Source of the DNA: UBA7672 sp034439955
Lineage (GTDB): Bacteria; Pseudomonadota; Alphaproteobacteria; Caulobacterales; Hyphomonadaceae
Direction: 5' to 3'
Length of the DNA: 38,488 nt
NCBI GenBank assembly: GCA_034439955.1
Contig: JAWXBJ010000227.1
Coordinates: 1-38,488 of the forward strand
In this document: piece after piece, positions 23,850 through 32,936 of the stretch
How the letters are laid out: each line of letters begins with the position of its first letter
Numbering within the stretch: position 1 is the stretch's first letter
Program-made: the position numbers and the translations under genes
The notes under the pieces: model-generated
Database searches by the model: none
Told to the model about the DNA's origin: nothing
What the model saw: only the letters and a program-made list of their open reading frames with translations

Positions 23850-25255
23850 TGAGCCCTCAACCCCGCACGCTCTACGACAAGATCTGGGACGCGCATGTCG
23901 TCCACGAGGACCGCGCCTCCGGCGAGGCGCTTCTTTATATCGATCTGCATCTCATCCATGAAGTGACGACGCCCCAGGCCTTCGCCGGCCTCAAGGCCAA
24001 TCGACGAAGTGTGCGCCGGCCCGACCTTACGCTCGCGGTAGCCGACCACAACACGCCGACGGAAAACCAAGCCGCTGGCCTTGCCGGCGTTCAGGACCTC
24101 GAAGCCCGAGAACAGCTGGAAACGCTGACGCGCAATGTCGGCGAGCATAACATCCAGTTCTTCCCGATGGGCGACGTCAATAACGGCATCGTCCATGTCG
24201 TGGGCCCCGAACAGGGGCGTACGCAGCCCGGGATCACAATTGTCTGCGGCGATTCCCACACATCGACGCACGGCGCTTTTGGCGCGCTGGCGCACGGCAT
24301 CGGCACGTCGGAAGTCGAGCATGTCCTGGCGACGCAGACGCTGCGCGCTCGAAAAATGAAGAACATGGCGGTGCGCGTCGAGGGCGAATTTCGTCCCGGC
24401 GTCAGCGCCAAGGATCTTGCGCTCCACCTCATTTCGATGATCGGAACGAATGGCGGATCGGGCTTTGTCTGCGAGTACATGGGCTCGGCCGTTCGCGCGC
24501 TTTCCATGGAAGCCCGCATGACCCTGTGCAACCTCTCGATCGAGGGCGGCGCGCGGGCTGGGCTGATCGCTCCGGACGAGATCACGTTCGACTATCTGCG
24601 CGGCCGGCCGTCGGCGCCGAAGGGCGGCCAGTGGGAGACGGCGCTTGCATTCTGGAAGACGCTGTACTCCGACGAGAACGCAAGTTGGGATGAGGTGGTC
24701 GAGGTTCTTGCTCCGGACGTGCCGCCGACCATCACCTGGGGCACCAGCCCCGAGCAGGCCACCGCCGTCAGCGGACAGACGCCAGTGCCCGCCAGCATCC
24801 CAGACCCGGTGAAGCGCGAAGCGGCCGAGCGTGCGCTCGGTTATATGGGGCTTGCACCCGGACAGAAGCTCGAAGGCCTCAGGATCGACCGCGTCTTCAT
24901 TGGCTCATGCACCAACTCCCGCATCGAGGACTTGCGCGCCGCCGCCGCCATCGCGGCCGGGGGCCAAGTCGCCCCGCACGTCCGGGCCATGGTCGTGCCC
25001 GGCTCCGGTCTGGTGCGGGCGCAGGCGGAAGCCGAGGGGCTGGACCGGATATTTCTCGACGCCGGCTTCGAGTGGCGCGAGCCTGGCTGTTCAATGTGCC
25101 TGGGCATGAACCCCGATATTCTTGCGCCGCAGGAACGCTGCGCCTCCACTTCTAACCGCAATTTTGAGGGCCGTCAGGGCCGAGGCGGCCGCACCCACCT
25201 AATGAGCCCCGTGCTTGCGGCGAAGGCGGCGCTGGCGGGCTGCATCACGTCATAA
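23849..25255 (+). CDS. leuC: 3-isopropylmalate dehydratase large subunit
   Basis: Iron-sulfur aconitase-family enzyme of leucine biosynthesis that isomerises 2- to 3-isopropylmalate. 468 aa, full length. It starts MSPQPRTLYDKIWDAHVV; early active-site residues lie in CGDSHTSTHGAFGALAHG. The 4Fe-4S cluster cysteines are in FIGSCTNSRIEDLR and in EPGCSMCLGMNPD, giving the usual one-plus-two pattern. The C-terminal stretch ASTSNRNFEGRQG binds substrate. Its partner leuD lies 10.3 kb downstream on the same strand. The stop codon overlaps a palindromic repeat. Confidence 0.97.
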   Translation: MSPQPRTLYDKIWDAHVVHEDRASGEALLYIDLHLIHEVTTPQAFAGLKANRRSVRRPDLTLAVADHNTPTENQAAGLAGVQDLEAREQLETLTRNVGEHNIQFFPMGDVNNGIVHVVGPEQGRTQPGITIVCGDSHTSTHGAFGALAHGIGTSEVEHVLATQTLRARKMKNMAVRVEGEFRPGVSAKDLALHLISMIGTNGGSGFVCEYMGSAVRALSMEARMTLCNLSIEGGARAGLIAPDEITFDYLRGRPSAPKGGQWETALAFWKTLYSDENASWDEVVEVLAPDVPPTITWGTSPEQATAVSGQTPVPASIPDPVKREAAERALGYMGLAPGQKLEGLRIDRVFIGSCTNSRIEDLRAAAAIAAGGQVAPHVRAMVVPGSGLVRAQAEAEGLDRIFLDAGFEWREPGCSMCLGMNPDILAPQERCASTSNRNFEGRQGRGGRTHLMSPVLAAKAALAGCITS

Positions 25256-25299
25256 AGCATTTTTCAGGCGAACCACGAACCGGTTCGCCGTCTACATGC
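25253..25299. repeat. Nested-hairpin repeat at the leuC stop codon, copy B
   Basis: Starts at the TAA stop of leuC. Inner arms GGCGAACC (25267-25274) and GGTTCGCC (25282-25289) pair perfectly around a 7-base loop; outer arms are GCAT (25257-25260) and ATGC (25296-25299). The layout TAAAGCAT then GAACCGGTT matches copy A at 22401, although the stems differ in sequence, which suggests the structure is maintained rather than copied recently. Confidence 0.65.
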
Positions 25300-25468
25300 G
25301 CGACTAAACAAAAATCGAGAGTATTTTGTGACTCGATGTTCGCCGAAAGTGCTCAAGCGGAACGGTCGCCGTCGCCGCCGCTCAAACTCGTCAGGACGCG
25401 GACATTCACCTGGCGTTTAGCCGTTACCGTTAGGTCATGGTGCAGTGCGATATGCATATGGGGCCGGC

Positions 25469-27187
25469 ATGAAAGCGCATCAGATCGCGATAGCCGTCGA
25501 GGGTGTAACGCCCGAGACCACGGGCGGCGGAGTCTCCGCGCGTTTCAAGGCCTCACCCGAACTTCACGTTCTGCCGGTCCTCCGGGCGGACATGCCCGTG
25601 GGCGTCATCACGCGCGACCGCCTCCAGCAGAAACTCTCGGACCGGTTCGGCCGGGATCTCTGGGAAAGGCGACCAATCTCACAGATCATGAATGAGGCGC
25701 CGATCATCATTTCGGGCGAGTCTTCTCTCGAACTGATCGGCGCAATGATCGCGCCCATGTCCCGCGCCGCGCTCAGCGAGGGCATGATTTTCGTCGATGA
25801 CGCCGGCCGCTATCTTGGCGTCGCAAACGCGTTCGACCTGTTCCAGGCGGCCGTGAAGGTCGCCGACGGGCGGAATCGCGACCTCACCGATCTCGCGGCG
25901 CGCCTTGCCTCCGAAACCGAAAAGGCCAACGCGGCATCGAAAGCCAAAACCGATTTCGTCGCCACTATGAGTCATGAGATCCGGACGCCGCTCAATGGCG
26001 TGCTCGGGATGGCCCATGCACTCTCGATGGAGCCGTTGACGCAATCGCAACGCGAAAAGCTCCAGGTCATTCTCGATTCAGGCGAAACCTTGACGGCGCT
26101 CCTCAACGACATTCTCGATCTCTCGAAGATCGAAGCCGGGAAACTCGAACTTGCCCCGGTCGATGGCGACCTCGCAGTGACCTTCGAGCGTGTCCGCAAG
26201 CTGTTCGGCTCCGCCGCGAAGGACAAGGGAATCGAATTGACGATAATTCGCGACAGTCCCGAAAACGGCCGCCTCGTCTTCGACCGGGTGCGCGTCCATC
26301 AGTGCGTGGCGAACCTCATTTCCAACGCCGTCAAGTTTACGCTGACAGGCGGGGTCGAGCTGCGATGGCGCACGTTCGAAGGATCAAACAATAATTCTTG
26401 CGTGTCCGTGGAGGTAACCGACACCGGCATTGGCATGTCGGATGAAACCCTGGAGCGTCTGTTCACCAGCTTCACCCAGGCCGACGCCTCGACGACCCGA
26501 AGGTTCGGCGGAACCGGCCTCGGTCTTGCAATCACGCGGCGACTGGCCCGCCTTATGGGCGGGGACGTGACCGCCGCCAGCCGGCCGGGGAAGGGATCAA
26601 CCTTCACCCTGATCTTCGAAGCCCAGCGCGCGCGCGCCACCGTGCAGCCGGAGACCGCTCAACGCCAGAGATGTGCGGAGGAAGAAACGCCAGACTCCGG
26701 CCTCCTTCGGATACTTGTGGTCGATGACAACGCCACCAATCGCCAGGTCGCAAAGCTTTTCCTGGCGCGACTGCGAGCGGACGTCACCGAAGCGCAGAAC
26801 GGCGCGGAAGCTCTCGACCTCCTCGAACGGCAGCCCTTCGATGTCGTGCTTCTCGACGTCCAGATGCCAGTCATGGACGGCTGCGAAACCATTCGGCGCA
26901 TTCGTTCCAGTGACAAAGCCTGGCGCGACATGCCGGTCATTGCCATGACGGCTGACGCCATGGAGGGCGATCAGGAGCGCTTCGTGGCGATGGGCATGAC
27001 CGATTACATTCCGAAGCCGGTCGACCGCCGGGTTCTGCTCAACAAGATTCACGCAGCGACATCAAACAGATCACTGTGCCGCGCGGACACAGATGCGATC
27101 CTGGCGGACCCCCTTTCGGCCTCCGTTCTATCACAGGACCAGGAGCTTGATGACGTGTTGAAGGCGATCGACAGCGCCGTGGCCTGA
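25469..27187 (+). CDS. CBS-domain hybrid histidine kinase
   Basis: About 572 aa, no membrane helix, so probably cytoplasmic. Residues about 30-130 resemble the paired CBS module of some diguanylate cyclases (MPVGVITRDRLQQKL, then RRPISQIMNEAPIIIS). A short coiled region leads to the HisKA helix with the phospho-acceptor His169 (ATMSHEIRTPLNG), then the HATPase domain (N box SNAVKFTLTG, G1 VTDTGIGMS, G2 GGTGLGLAI), and a receiver domain with Asp463 (VVLLDVQMPVMDG) and lysine in IPKPVDRR. The short C-terminal tail lacks a phosphotransfer domain, so an external one is implied. CBS domains often bind adenine nucleotides. The start is either the ATG at 25469 or the GTG at 25445. Confidence 0.9.
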   Translation: MKAHQIAIAVEGVTPETTGGGVSARFKASPELHVLPVLRADMPVGVITRDRLQQKLSDRFGRDLWERRPISQIMNEAPIIISGESSLELIGAMIAPMSRAALSEGMIFVDDAGRYLGVANAFDLFQAAVKVADGRNRDLTDLAARLASETEKANAASKAKTDFVATMSHEIRTPLNGVLGMAHALSMEPLTQSQREKLQVILDSGETLTALLNDILDLSKIEAGKLELAPVDGDLAVTFERVRKLFGSAAKDKGIELTIIRDSPENGRLVFDRVRVHQCVANLISNAVKFTLTGGVELRWRTFEGSNNNSCVSVEVTDTGIGMSDETLERLFTSFTQADASTTRRFGGTGLGLAITRRLARLMGGDVTAASRPGKGSTFTLIFEAQRARATVQPETAQRQRCAEEETPDSGLLRILVVDDNATNRQVAKLFLARLRADVTEAQNGAEALDLLERQPFDVVLLDVQMPVMDGCETIRRIRSSDKAWRDMPVIAMTADAMEGDQERFVAMGMTDYIPKPVDRRVLLNKIHAATSNRSLCRADTDAILADPLSASVLSQDQELDDVLKAIDSAVA

Positions 27188-27331
27188 ACTCAGGCTTTCT
27201 TCTTGACCAGACACCGCACGCCACCGGGCTGTGTCCGACCGCCAGATAGCCCCGACTTGCACCGTCAGCCTTTTTTCCGCCCCGATTGAAAGGCCATTCC
27301 GGAACCCGGGGGCGATGCAGCCGGGATCGCC

Positions 27332-28198
27332 ATGAAACGACTGCTCGTTGTGTTGCTTTTTTCGCTCGTCGGATTTGCGGCTGCCGCCGCCACGACTTTT
27401 CAGACCCGGATTGTCCGGGTGCCGGCGCCGGAGCTTCACCCGGCCGTAAAGGCCATGAAGTTTCTGCTTGACAGGCCTTTGGCGGATTCTCTGCGCGACG
27501 AGCTGGAATTGTGGGCGACCTGGTATCACATGCCCACCGTCCAGGCCTCGCCGACGAAGCCTGGAGCGGTCCCGCTTCTCGGCCTCGACGGCAAGGCGAT
27601 CTCGCCGCCCCTTTCCGTGCGGGACTGGTGTGACGCCGCGATGCAGGGCTCGGTCTGGGTGGACGATCTGGACGGCCGGCGCACGGCTTATGTATTTGTC
27701 GATGACGCAGGGCCCGAGCAGACCGATTGCGACCACCAGTTCGGCGACCTGTCCGCCGGCATTAAGTCGGCGACCCGGCGGGCGCGCTTCGCCGCCTTTC
27801 ATCATCCGCAGGGCTGCGATGTCCGGCCCATGCCCCTGTTGCCTTTCCGGACCGTCGCCGTCGATCCCAAACGGTTCAAGATGGGCACAATCCTGTTCGT
27901 CCCGGAGCTGCGTGATCACGGCTTCTGGATGGAAGGCGAATTGTATGTCCATGACGGCTACGACATCGCCAGCGACCGTGGCGGCGCGATCAAGGGCAAT
28001 CACATCGACATGTTTGTGGCGAGCGGGGGCGATGCGCCGTTTCCGGATGTCATTTCCAACTTTTCCGGAGACACCTTCACGGCTTATGTCGTTGAAAAGG
28101 ATGACCCTGCCGCTTTGGCGTTGACCGCCAGTCTTGATCTTGCCTGCGAGGAACCCCGCGTCGCGGTCGATCGGGGCGACGGGTTCAACCCGGTTTGA
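27332..28198 (+). CDS. 3D-domain exported protein (MltA-like cell-wall enzyme)
   Basis: A 288-residue exported protein. The signal peptide MKRLLVVLLFSLVGFAAA is followed by a domain of unknown type, then the 3D (three-aspartate) double-psi barrel at about residues 165-245. This has VAVDPKRFKMGTILFVPE and, further on, HDGYDIASDRGGAIKGNHID, cut here to DGYDIASDRGGAIKGNHID, containing the family's aspartates. The 3D fold is the catalytic domain of lytic transglycosylases such as MltA and of resuscitation-promoting factor-like enzymes, so a peptidoglycan role is likely. The start has only a weak GGGA ribosome site. Confidence 0.87.
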   Translation: MKRLLVVLLFSLVGFAAAAATTFQTRIVRVPAPELHPAVKAMKFLLDRPLADSLRDELELWATWYHMPTVQASPTKPGAVPLLGLDGKAISPPLSVRDWCDAAMQGSVWVDDLDGRRTAYVFVDDAGPEQTDCDHQFGDLSAGIKSATRRARFAAFHHPQGCDVRPMPLLPFRTVAVDPKRFKMGTILFVPELRDHGFWMEGELYVHDGYDIASDRGGAIKGNHIDMFVASGGDAPFPDVISNFSGDTFTAYVVEKDDPAALALTASLDLACEEPRVAVDRGDGFNPV

Positions 28199-28324
28199 AG
28201 TGGAGACCCGCCGTCCGCCGGCTCAGCACGGCTGCTGCGGCGGGAGAGGCTGGACAGCCCCACCGCATTGTCGGCAAATGCCCCGGAGCGGACCATACAG
28301 TTCCGCATGGGAGGGTCCAGCCAC

Positions 28325-29581
28325 ATGAAACACGCAGTTCTCGCCAGCGCAGCGCTTTTCGCCGCTGCGTGCGCCTCGCAGCAGGATGCCGCGCCGATTG
28401 CGCCACCCGCGCTCAAGGCAGTCGCCTCAGCTCCGGCGGCGGCGGCACCCGCCCCGCCGGCTCCGACGCCTCAGGCAACATCGACCCGCACGGATTATGC
28501 GAAAGGTGAGACCTGGCTTTGCCGTCCGGGGATCCCCAACAACGCCTGCGACGTAAATTTGGACGCCACGATCGTCCAGGCGGACGGATCCACCCAGGTC
28601 GAGAAATTCAGCGCCGATCCCAATGCGCCTATAGATTGCTTTTACATCTACCCGACGGTCTCGCTCGACCCGATGACCTACAGCGATCTCAAGGCCGGGC
28701 CGGAGGAACTAAGCGTCGTCAAGACCCAGCTGGCACGGCTCGGTTCCAAATGCCGGCTCTTCGCGCCAATGTACCGGCAGTTCTCGCTTGGCGCATTGCG
28801 GGCCCGCATGTCGGGCGGGGCGGCGGTCCCGGTGAACGGCGCACCGGCCGACCCCAACAACGACGTCAATGACGCCTGGAACTGGTATCTTGCCAACGAA
28901 AACAAGGGACGGGGCGTCGTTATCCTCGGCCACAGCCAGGGTTCGGGTCAGATCACGCGGCTGATCGCGATGCAGATCGACGGCAAGCCCGTCCAGGATC
29001 AGCTGGTCTCGGCGGTGATCATGGGATCCTCGGTGCAGGCGCCGACCGGCAAGGACGTCGGAGGTTCGTTCAAATCCATTCCGGCCTGCAGGGCGGCCGA
29101 CCAGCATGGCTGCGTGATCAGTTTTTCCTCCTTCCGCGATACCCTGCCACCGTCCGCGACCGCCCTGTTCGGAAGGGGCGGGGACGGAACGGAAGCGATT
29201 TGCACCAACCCGGCAGCCTTAGGCGGCGGCAAGGCGACAGCGCCCAAGGTCTATTTCTCGACCGGCGAGCGAGAATGGGCGAAGGGCAAGAAGATCGACA
29301 CGCCCTTTGTCATGACGCCCGGGCTTGTGACCACGGAATGCGTCAGGAAAGCGGGTCACTCCTACCTTGAGGTCCACTTCAACGCCAACCCCTCCGACTT
29401 GCGGATCGACGATCCCGGCACCGACATTACCGGCGCAAACGGCAAGCCGGACGCGGGGTGGGGGCTGCATCTGATCGACGCCAACCTCGCCATGGGCGAC
29501 CTGGTTGACGTCATCGCAAGACAGGGCGCGGCGTGGAAAAAGCGCATTCCTGAGGCGGGGCATAGTCAATCCATCCGGTAG
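28325..29581 (+). CDS. DUF3089 lipoprotein, alpha/beta hydrolase fold
   Basis: About 418 aa. Lipoprotein signal MKHAVLASAALFAAAC (Cys at residue 16) followed by a long Ala/Pro linker. The DUF3089 domain follows, with an early IYPTVSLDPMTYSD segment and the nucleophile elbow GHSQGSGQ (Ser204). The C-terminal His candidate is in KAGHSYLEVHFN. It is an esterase/lipase-like fold; no substrate is known. Start at the ATG at 28325, with GGAGGG about ten bases upstream; the frame to 28268 lacks a signal peptide. Likely on the outer membrane or in the periplasm. Confidence 0.87.
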   Translation: MKHAVLASAALFAAACASQQDAAPIAPPALKAVASAPAAAAPAPPAPTPQATSTRTDYAKGETWLCRPGIPNNACDVNLDATIVQADGSTQVEKFSADPNAPIDCFYIYPTVSLDPMTYSDLKAGPEELSVVKTQLARLGSKCRLFAPMYRQFSLGALRARMSGGAAVPVNGAPADPNNDVNDAWNWYLANENKGRGVVILGHSQGSGQITRLIAMQIDGKPVQDQLVSAVIMGSSVQAPTGKDVGGSFKSIPACRAADQHGCVISFSSFRDTLPPSATALFGRGGDGTEAICTNPAALGGGKATAPKVYFSTGEREWAKGKKIDTPFVMTPGLVTTECVRKAGHSYLEVHFNANPSDLRIDDPGTDITGANGKPDAGWGLHLIDANLAMGDLVDVIARQGAAWKKRIPEAGHSQSIR

Positions 29582-29876
29582 ATCACATGGCGCTGAAACA
29601 GCGACGGTCGCCGTCGTTACGGCCAGCACCTCCAATTGGTTAATGGAATCGAACGAATCCGGGCTTGCGCGGCGACGGGAGCTTAGGGCGGGACAGGCGA
29701 AGAAGGACGCCGCAGCCCAGGCAAACGAGGTTCGCATGCCGCAAGCCTCGCAAAATGTCTCGACCTTCGCATCAGCCTTCGCCCTGTCCGATCGGCCGGT
29801 TCTGACTTGGGGGCTAACCGCCGGGGCGGGTGAAAAGCTGGCGGCGCCTGCCCGGACAGGACCGGGTACGCAGGAC

Positions 29877-30263
29877 ATGACCCGCATCCTGGTGGTGGAG
29901 CATGATCCCCTCCATCGCCGGATCCTTCGCGTGTTGCTGGCGTCACCCCGGATCGCCCTCGTTGAGGTCGGGACGGGCGAGGCGGCGATTGATCTTCTAG
30001 GTATGCGTCAGTTCGACCTCGTTGTCCTGGATGCGAGCCTACCCGGAATGACGGGAGTCGAGACGGTGGGCTGGATTCGAACCCGAATGCCGCTGGTGTC
30101 CGACATTCCGGTTCTTGGCCTGATCGCGGAGGCAGACCAGGAATGGCGAGGGCCCATGCTCGCGCGCGGCATGACCGCCTGGACCCGTAAACCCATCTCC
30201 CGTATCGCCCTGGTCGAAACGGTCGTTCAGCTCATGCCGGGCCTGCACGACGTTGGCCTGTAG
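29877..30263 (+). CDS. Stand-alone response-regulator receiver protein
   Basis: A 128-residue CheY-like receiver domain with no output domain. Acidic residues are in VVEHDP (Glu8 and Asp10, with a His between them instead of a second acid), the phospho-acceptor is Asp52 in VVLDASLPGMTG, and Lys105 is in WTRKPIS. It could pass phosphate from the hybrid kinase 2.7 kb upstream, but nothing links them directly. The ATG at 29877 has only a weak AGGA site; the frame is open upstream to 29505, and I could not show that the extra residues are coding. Convergent with the GST gene, stops 4 bases apart. Confidence 0.78.
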   Translation: MTRILVVEHDPLHRRILRVLLASPRIALVEVGTGEAAIDLLGMRQFDLVVLDASLPGMTGVETVGWIRTRMPLVSDIPVLGLIAEADQEWRGPMLARGMTAWTRKPISRIALVETVVQLMPGLHDVGL

Positions 30264-30266
30264 TTT

Positions 30267-30923
30267 TTAGAACTCGATGTCGAGTTCCTCGATCTCCTGC
30301 GGCTCTAGCATCGCCTCCTCGCGCCACCGCGCCATCGGCGCCCACGCCATTATCCGGTCGCGATATTGGGCCGCCTTGCCTTCCAGCGCGACATCGTACG
30401 TCACGAAACGTGTGCAGACCGGGGCATACATAGCGTCGGCGATGGTCGGGCTGCCCCCAAAGAGAAAGTCGCCGTCATATGCCTCGAAACACTCGTTCCA
30501 GATCGACAGGACCCGCCGGATATCTGACCGGGCGCCGGTGAATACCTTGAACCCGGGATAGCGAGCCCGTAGGTTCATGGGCAGGGCCGACCGCAGATTG
30601 TAGAAACCCGAATGCATCTCGCCCGTTACAGACCGACAATGAGCCCGTTTGACCCGCTCCAGCGGCAAAAGGCCCGCTTTCGGTTTCAGTTCGTCAAGAT
30701 ATTCGGCAATGGCGATCGTGTCCCAGACGCTCGCGCCCTTGTGAACAAGGCGCGGGACAAGAACTGTTGGCGACAGTAGAAGGAGTTCGGCACGGTTGGA
30801 GGGGTCATCGACCGGAACGCTTTCAACCTCGACTTCGAGATCGGCAAGTTGGCAGAACAGCCAGGCCCGCAGCGACCAGGATGAATAGTTCCGGCTCGAA
30901 ATCGTCAGCTTGGCCCCTGACAT
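30267..30923 (-). CDS. Glutathione S-transferase family protein
   Basis: A 218-residue thioredoxin-fold/helical GST. The N-terminal domain starts KLTISSRNYSSWSLRAW, where the serine cluster (Ser residues at about 9-15) is the usual catalytic position of the beta/zeta-like bacterial GSTs with a SxxS pattern. VPRLVHKGASVWDTIAI marks the glutathione-binding cis-Pro region, and the C-terminal helical domain follows. Substrate unknown. AAGGAAAG upstream of the ATG at 30923 supports the start. Divergent from phaZ. Confidence 0.9.
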   Translation of the reverse strand: MSGAKLTISSRNYSSWSLRAWLFCQLADLEVEVESVPVDDPSNRAELLLLSPTVLVPRLVHKGASVWDTIAIAEYLDELKPKAGLLPLERVKRAHCRSVTGEMHSGFYNLRSALPMNLRARYPGFKVFTGARSDIRRVLSIWNECFEAYDGDFLFGGSPTIADAMYAPVCTRFVTYDVALEGKAAQYRDRIMAWAPMARWREEAMLEPQEIEELDIEF

Positions 30924-31050
30924 CGGAGACTTTCCTTCCTTTTAATTCTGATATGCAATCGTATGTCGCAGTGCGGTAATGCCGAAACCGGGCTTTGGTG
31001 TGGAAGCTGCAGGGGACTCTCAACTGCCTATAAATAGAGCGCGTCGAGTC

Positions 31051-32265
31051 ATGTGGTACCATCTTTACGAGGCCCAGGCGCAGGCGACCGCGCCATACCA
31101 GGCCGCAGCGCTGGCGGCGATCCGCATGAAAGGCGCACTCAATGTATCGGCGACCAGCCAGCTCGGCCGCCAGATGCTGGCGACCCTTGAAATGGCCACC
31201 CGCGCCAGGCTGACCCACACAAGGCCTCCGTTCGGGATCCGCCAGGCGCGTGTCGAGAACCGGGACGCAGAGGTGACCGAGGAAGTCGCCCTGCACCTGC
31301 CCTTCGGCGACCTGCTGCATTTCCGCAAGGACATTCAGGCGCCCCAACCAAAGGTTCTCGTGGTGGCCCCCCTTTCAGGCCATTTCGCAACGCTCCTGCG
31401 GGGAACAGTCCAGACGCTGCTGCAGGACCATGACGTCTACATCACGGACTGGATCAACGCCCGAGACGTGCCTGCGGACGCTGGGCGCTTCGGTTTCGAG
31501 GATTATGTCGATTACCTCGTGGCGTTTCTCGAACATCTGGGCCCCGGGGCCCATGTCGTGGCCGTCTGCCAGCCCTGTGTCCAGGCGCTGGCGGCAACCG
31601 CCATCATGGCGAAGCACAACCATCCGTGTGAGCCCAAATCGCTGACCCTGATGGCCGGTCCCATCGACTGCCGCGTCAACCCGACGGCGGTCAACGAGCT
31701 CGCGACCGAGCATCCGATCGAGTGGTTCAAGACCAATTTGATCTCGACGGTGCCCTTCCCCCATCCCGGGCGGGGACGCCGGGTCTATCCCGGCTTTGTC
31801 CAGCTGGCGGCGTTCATGTCGATGAATCCCGAGCGTCACATCGAACAGCACAAGGCGCTCTACCGACACTTGGTGGATGGCGATGCGGCCGAAGCGGAGT
31901 CCATCAAGACTTTCTATGACGAATATTTCGCCGTGCTCGACCTAACGGAGGAGTTCTATCTCGAAACCGTCGCCTGGGTGTTCCAGGAGATGCACCTGCC
32001 GACCGGACGCCTCACCCATCGCGGCAGGCCGGTCGACTGTTCCGCGATCCGCCGCACAGCCATTCTGACTGTAGAGGGGGAAAGAGACGACATCTGTTCC
32101 GTAGGACAGACCTCCGCCGCGCACGACCTGATCAGCAAGCTGAGGCCGCACCTCCGTCATCATCATCTCCAGGCGGGCGTCGGACACTACGGCGTCTTCA
32201 ACGGACGCAAATGGGAGACCCAGATCTATCCCGTGGTGAAGAGCGTCATCCTCTCAATGGAGTAG
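31051..32265 (+). CDS. phaZ: Intracellular polyhydroxyalkanoate depolymerase
   Basis: About 404 aa, cytoplasmic alpha/beta hydrolase that breaks down PHA storage granules. It opens MWYHLYEAQAQATAPYQ, typical of the PhaZ family, and has VLVVAPLSGHFATLLRGTVQ, cut here to VAPLSGHFATLLRGTVQ, followed by DVYITDWINARDVP. The nucleophile is a cysteine in AVCQPCVQA (Cys173), as in known intracellular PHA depolymerases, instead of serine. The catalytic His is near the end in VGHYGVFNG. I chose the ATG at 31051; the frame begins at 30979, but the earlier stretch does not match the family. PHA synthase genes are not in this window. Confidence 0.9.
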   Translation: MWYHLYEAQAQATAPYQAAALAAIRMKGALNVSATSQLGRQMLATLEMATRARLTHTRPPFGIRQARVENRDAEVTEEVALHLPFGDLLHFRKDIQAPQPKVLVVAPLSGHFATLLRGTVQTLLQDHDVYITDWINARDVPADAGRFGFEDYVDYLVAFLEHLGPGAHVVAVCQPCVQALAATAIMAKHNHPCEPKSLTLMAGPIDCRVNPTAVNELATEHPIEWFKTNLISTVPFPHPGRGRRVYPGFVQLAAFMSMNPERHIEQHKALYRHLVDGDAAEAESIKTFYDEYFAVLDLTEEFYLETVAWVFQEMHLPTGRLTHRGRPVDCSAIRRTAILTVEGERDDICSVGQTSAAHDLISKLRPHLRHHHLQAGVGHYGVFNGRKWETQIYPVVKSVILSME

Positions 32266-32285
32266 GCGCCGTTCGGGTAGAGCGC

Positions 32286-32819
32286 TTATTCCAGCCGCTT
32301 GATCTCGAGTTCGACCCTGGCGATCCCGAAACCCCATTTGCCGACCGAGGCGTTGTTGAGGACGACGCCTTCGGCGGTCTTGACCATCACGTCCTGGAAA
32401 TGGACCTTCAGACCGGGCTCGCCCTTCTCATTGGGCAGGCGAACATCATAGGCGAGGCGGAAGGCCTGGCCGTCCTGCCAACCCTTGGCCTTGCCCACCA
32501 CATCCTCGCGTGTGCCCGTGTAGGCGCCGTCTCCCTTGAGCGTCAGTACCCAGGTCTTCTGGTCTTTTTCGCCGTCATCGTATTCGAAGCGCTCGGTGAG
32601 GGTGAAGATGTCGCCGGAGCGCGCGCCGTCGAGATAGGCTGTGAAACCCCGCTTGAGGCCGTTGATGGCCGAGAATTCGCCCCGGGCTACTGTCGGCCCT
32701 TCGAGGTCACGTTCTATGACGAACGGGGTGGGTCCGGTGTCCTTCGGAAGTCCTGGCGCGAGTGCGCAAGATGAAACGAACAGAACCGGAAGAAGAACGA
32801 CGGCGCTAGCGCGGGACAT
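32286..32819 (-). CDS. DUF3833 lipoprotein
   Basis: A 177-residue lipoprotein. The signal MSRASAVVLLPVLFVSSC has its lipobox Cys at residue 18. The body matches DUF3833 by pattern: TLTERFEYDDGEKDQKTW, cut to ERFEYDDGEKDQKTW, then DGAYTGTREDVVGKAKGW, FQDVMVKTAEGVVLNNAS and a beta-rich end. Function of DUF3833 is unknown; a beta-barrel, lipid-binding-like fold is often assumed. GGAG eight bases upstream of the ATG. Convergent with phaZ, 20 bases apart. Confidence 0.83.
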   Translation of the reverse strand: MSRASAVVLLPVLFVSSCALAPGLPKDTGPTPFVIERDLEGPTVARGEFSAINGLKRGFTAYLDGARSGDIFTLTERFEYDDGEKDQKTWVLTLKGDGAYTGTREDVVGKAKGWQDGQAFRLAYDVRLPNEKGEPGLKVHFQDVMVKTAEGVVLNNASVGKWGFGIARVELEIKRLE

Positions 32820-32936
32820 GGCGACTCCGGAGACGTGGAGGCCTGACTACGCGCGGCGCGGCCGTATGGACCTGACGCCAGCGTGAAATCGGGTTGGAAG
32901 CTTGCGTCCCGTTGGACGCACCGGACCAGAATTGCG

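Noticed and set aside
29505..29876. In-frame upstream extension of the receiver protein
   Set aside because: Overlaps the 3' end of the DUF3089 gene and shows no domain; the receiver begins cleanly at MTRILVVE.
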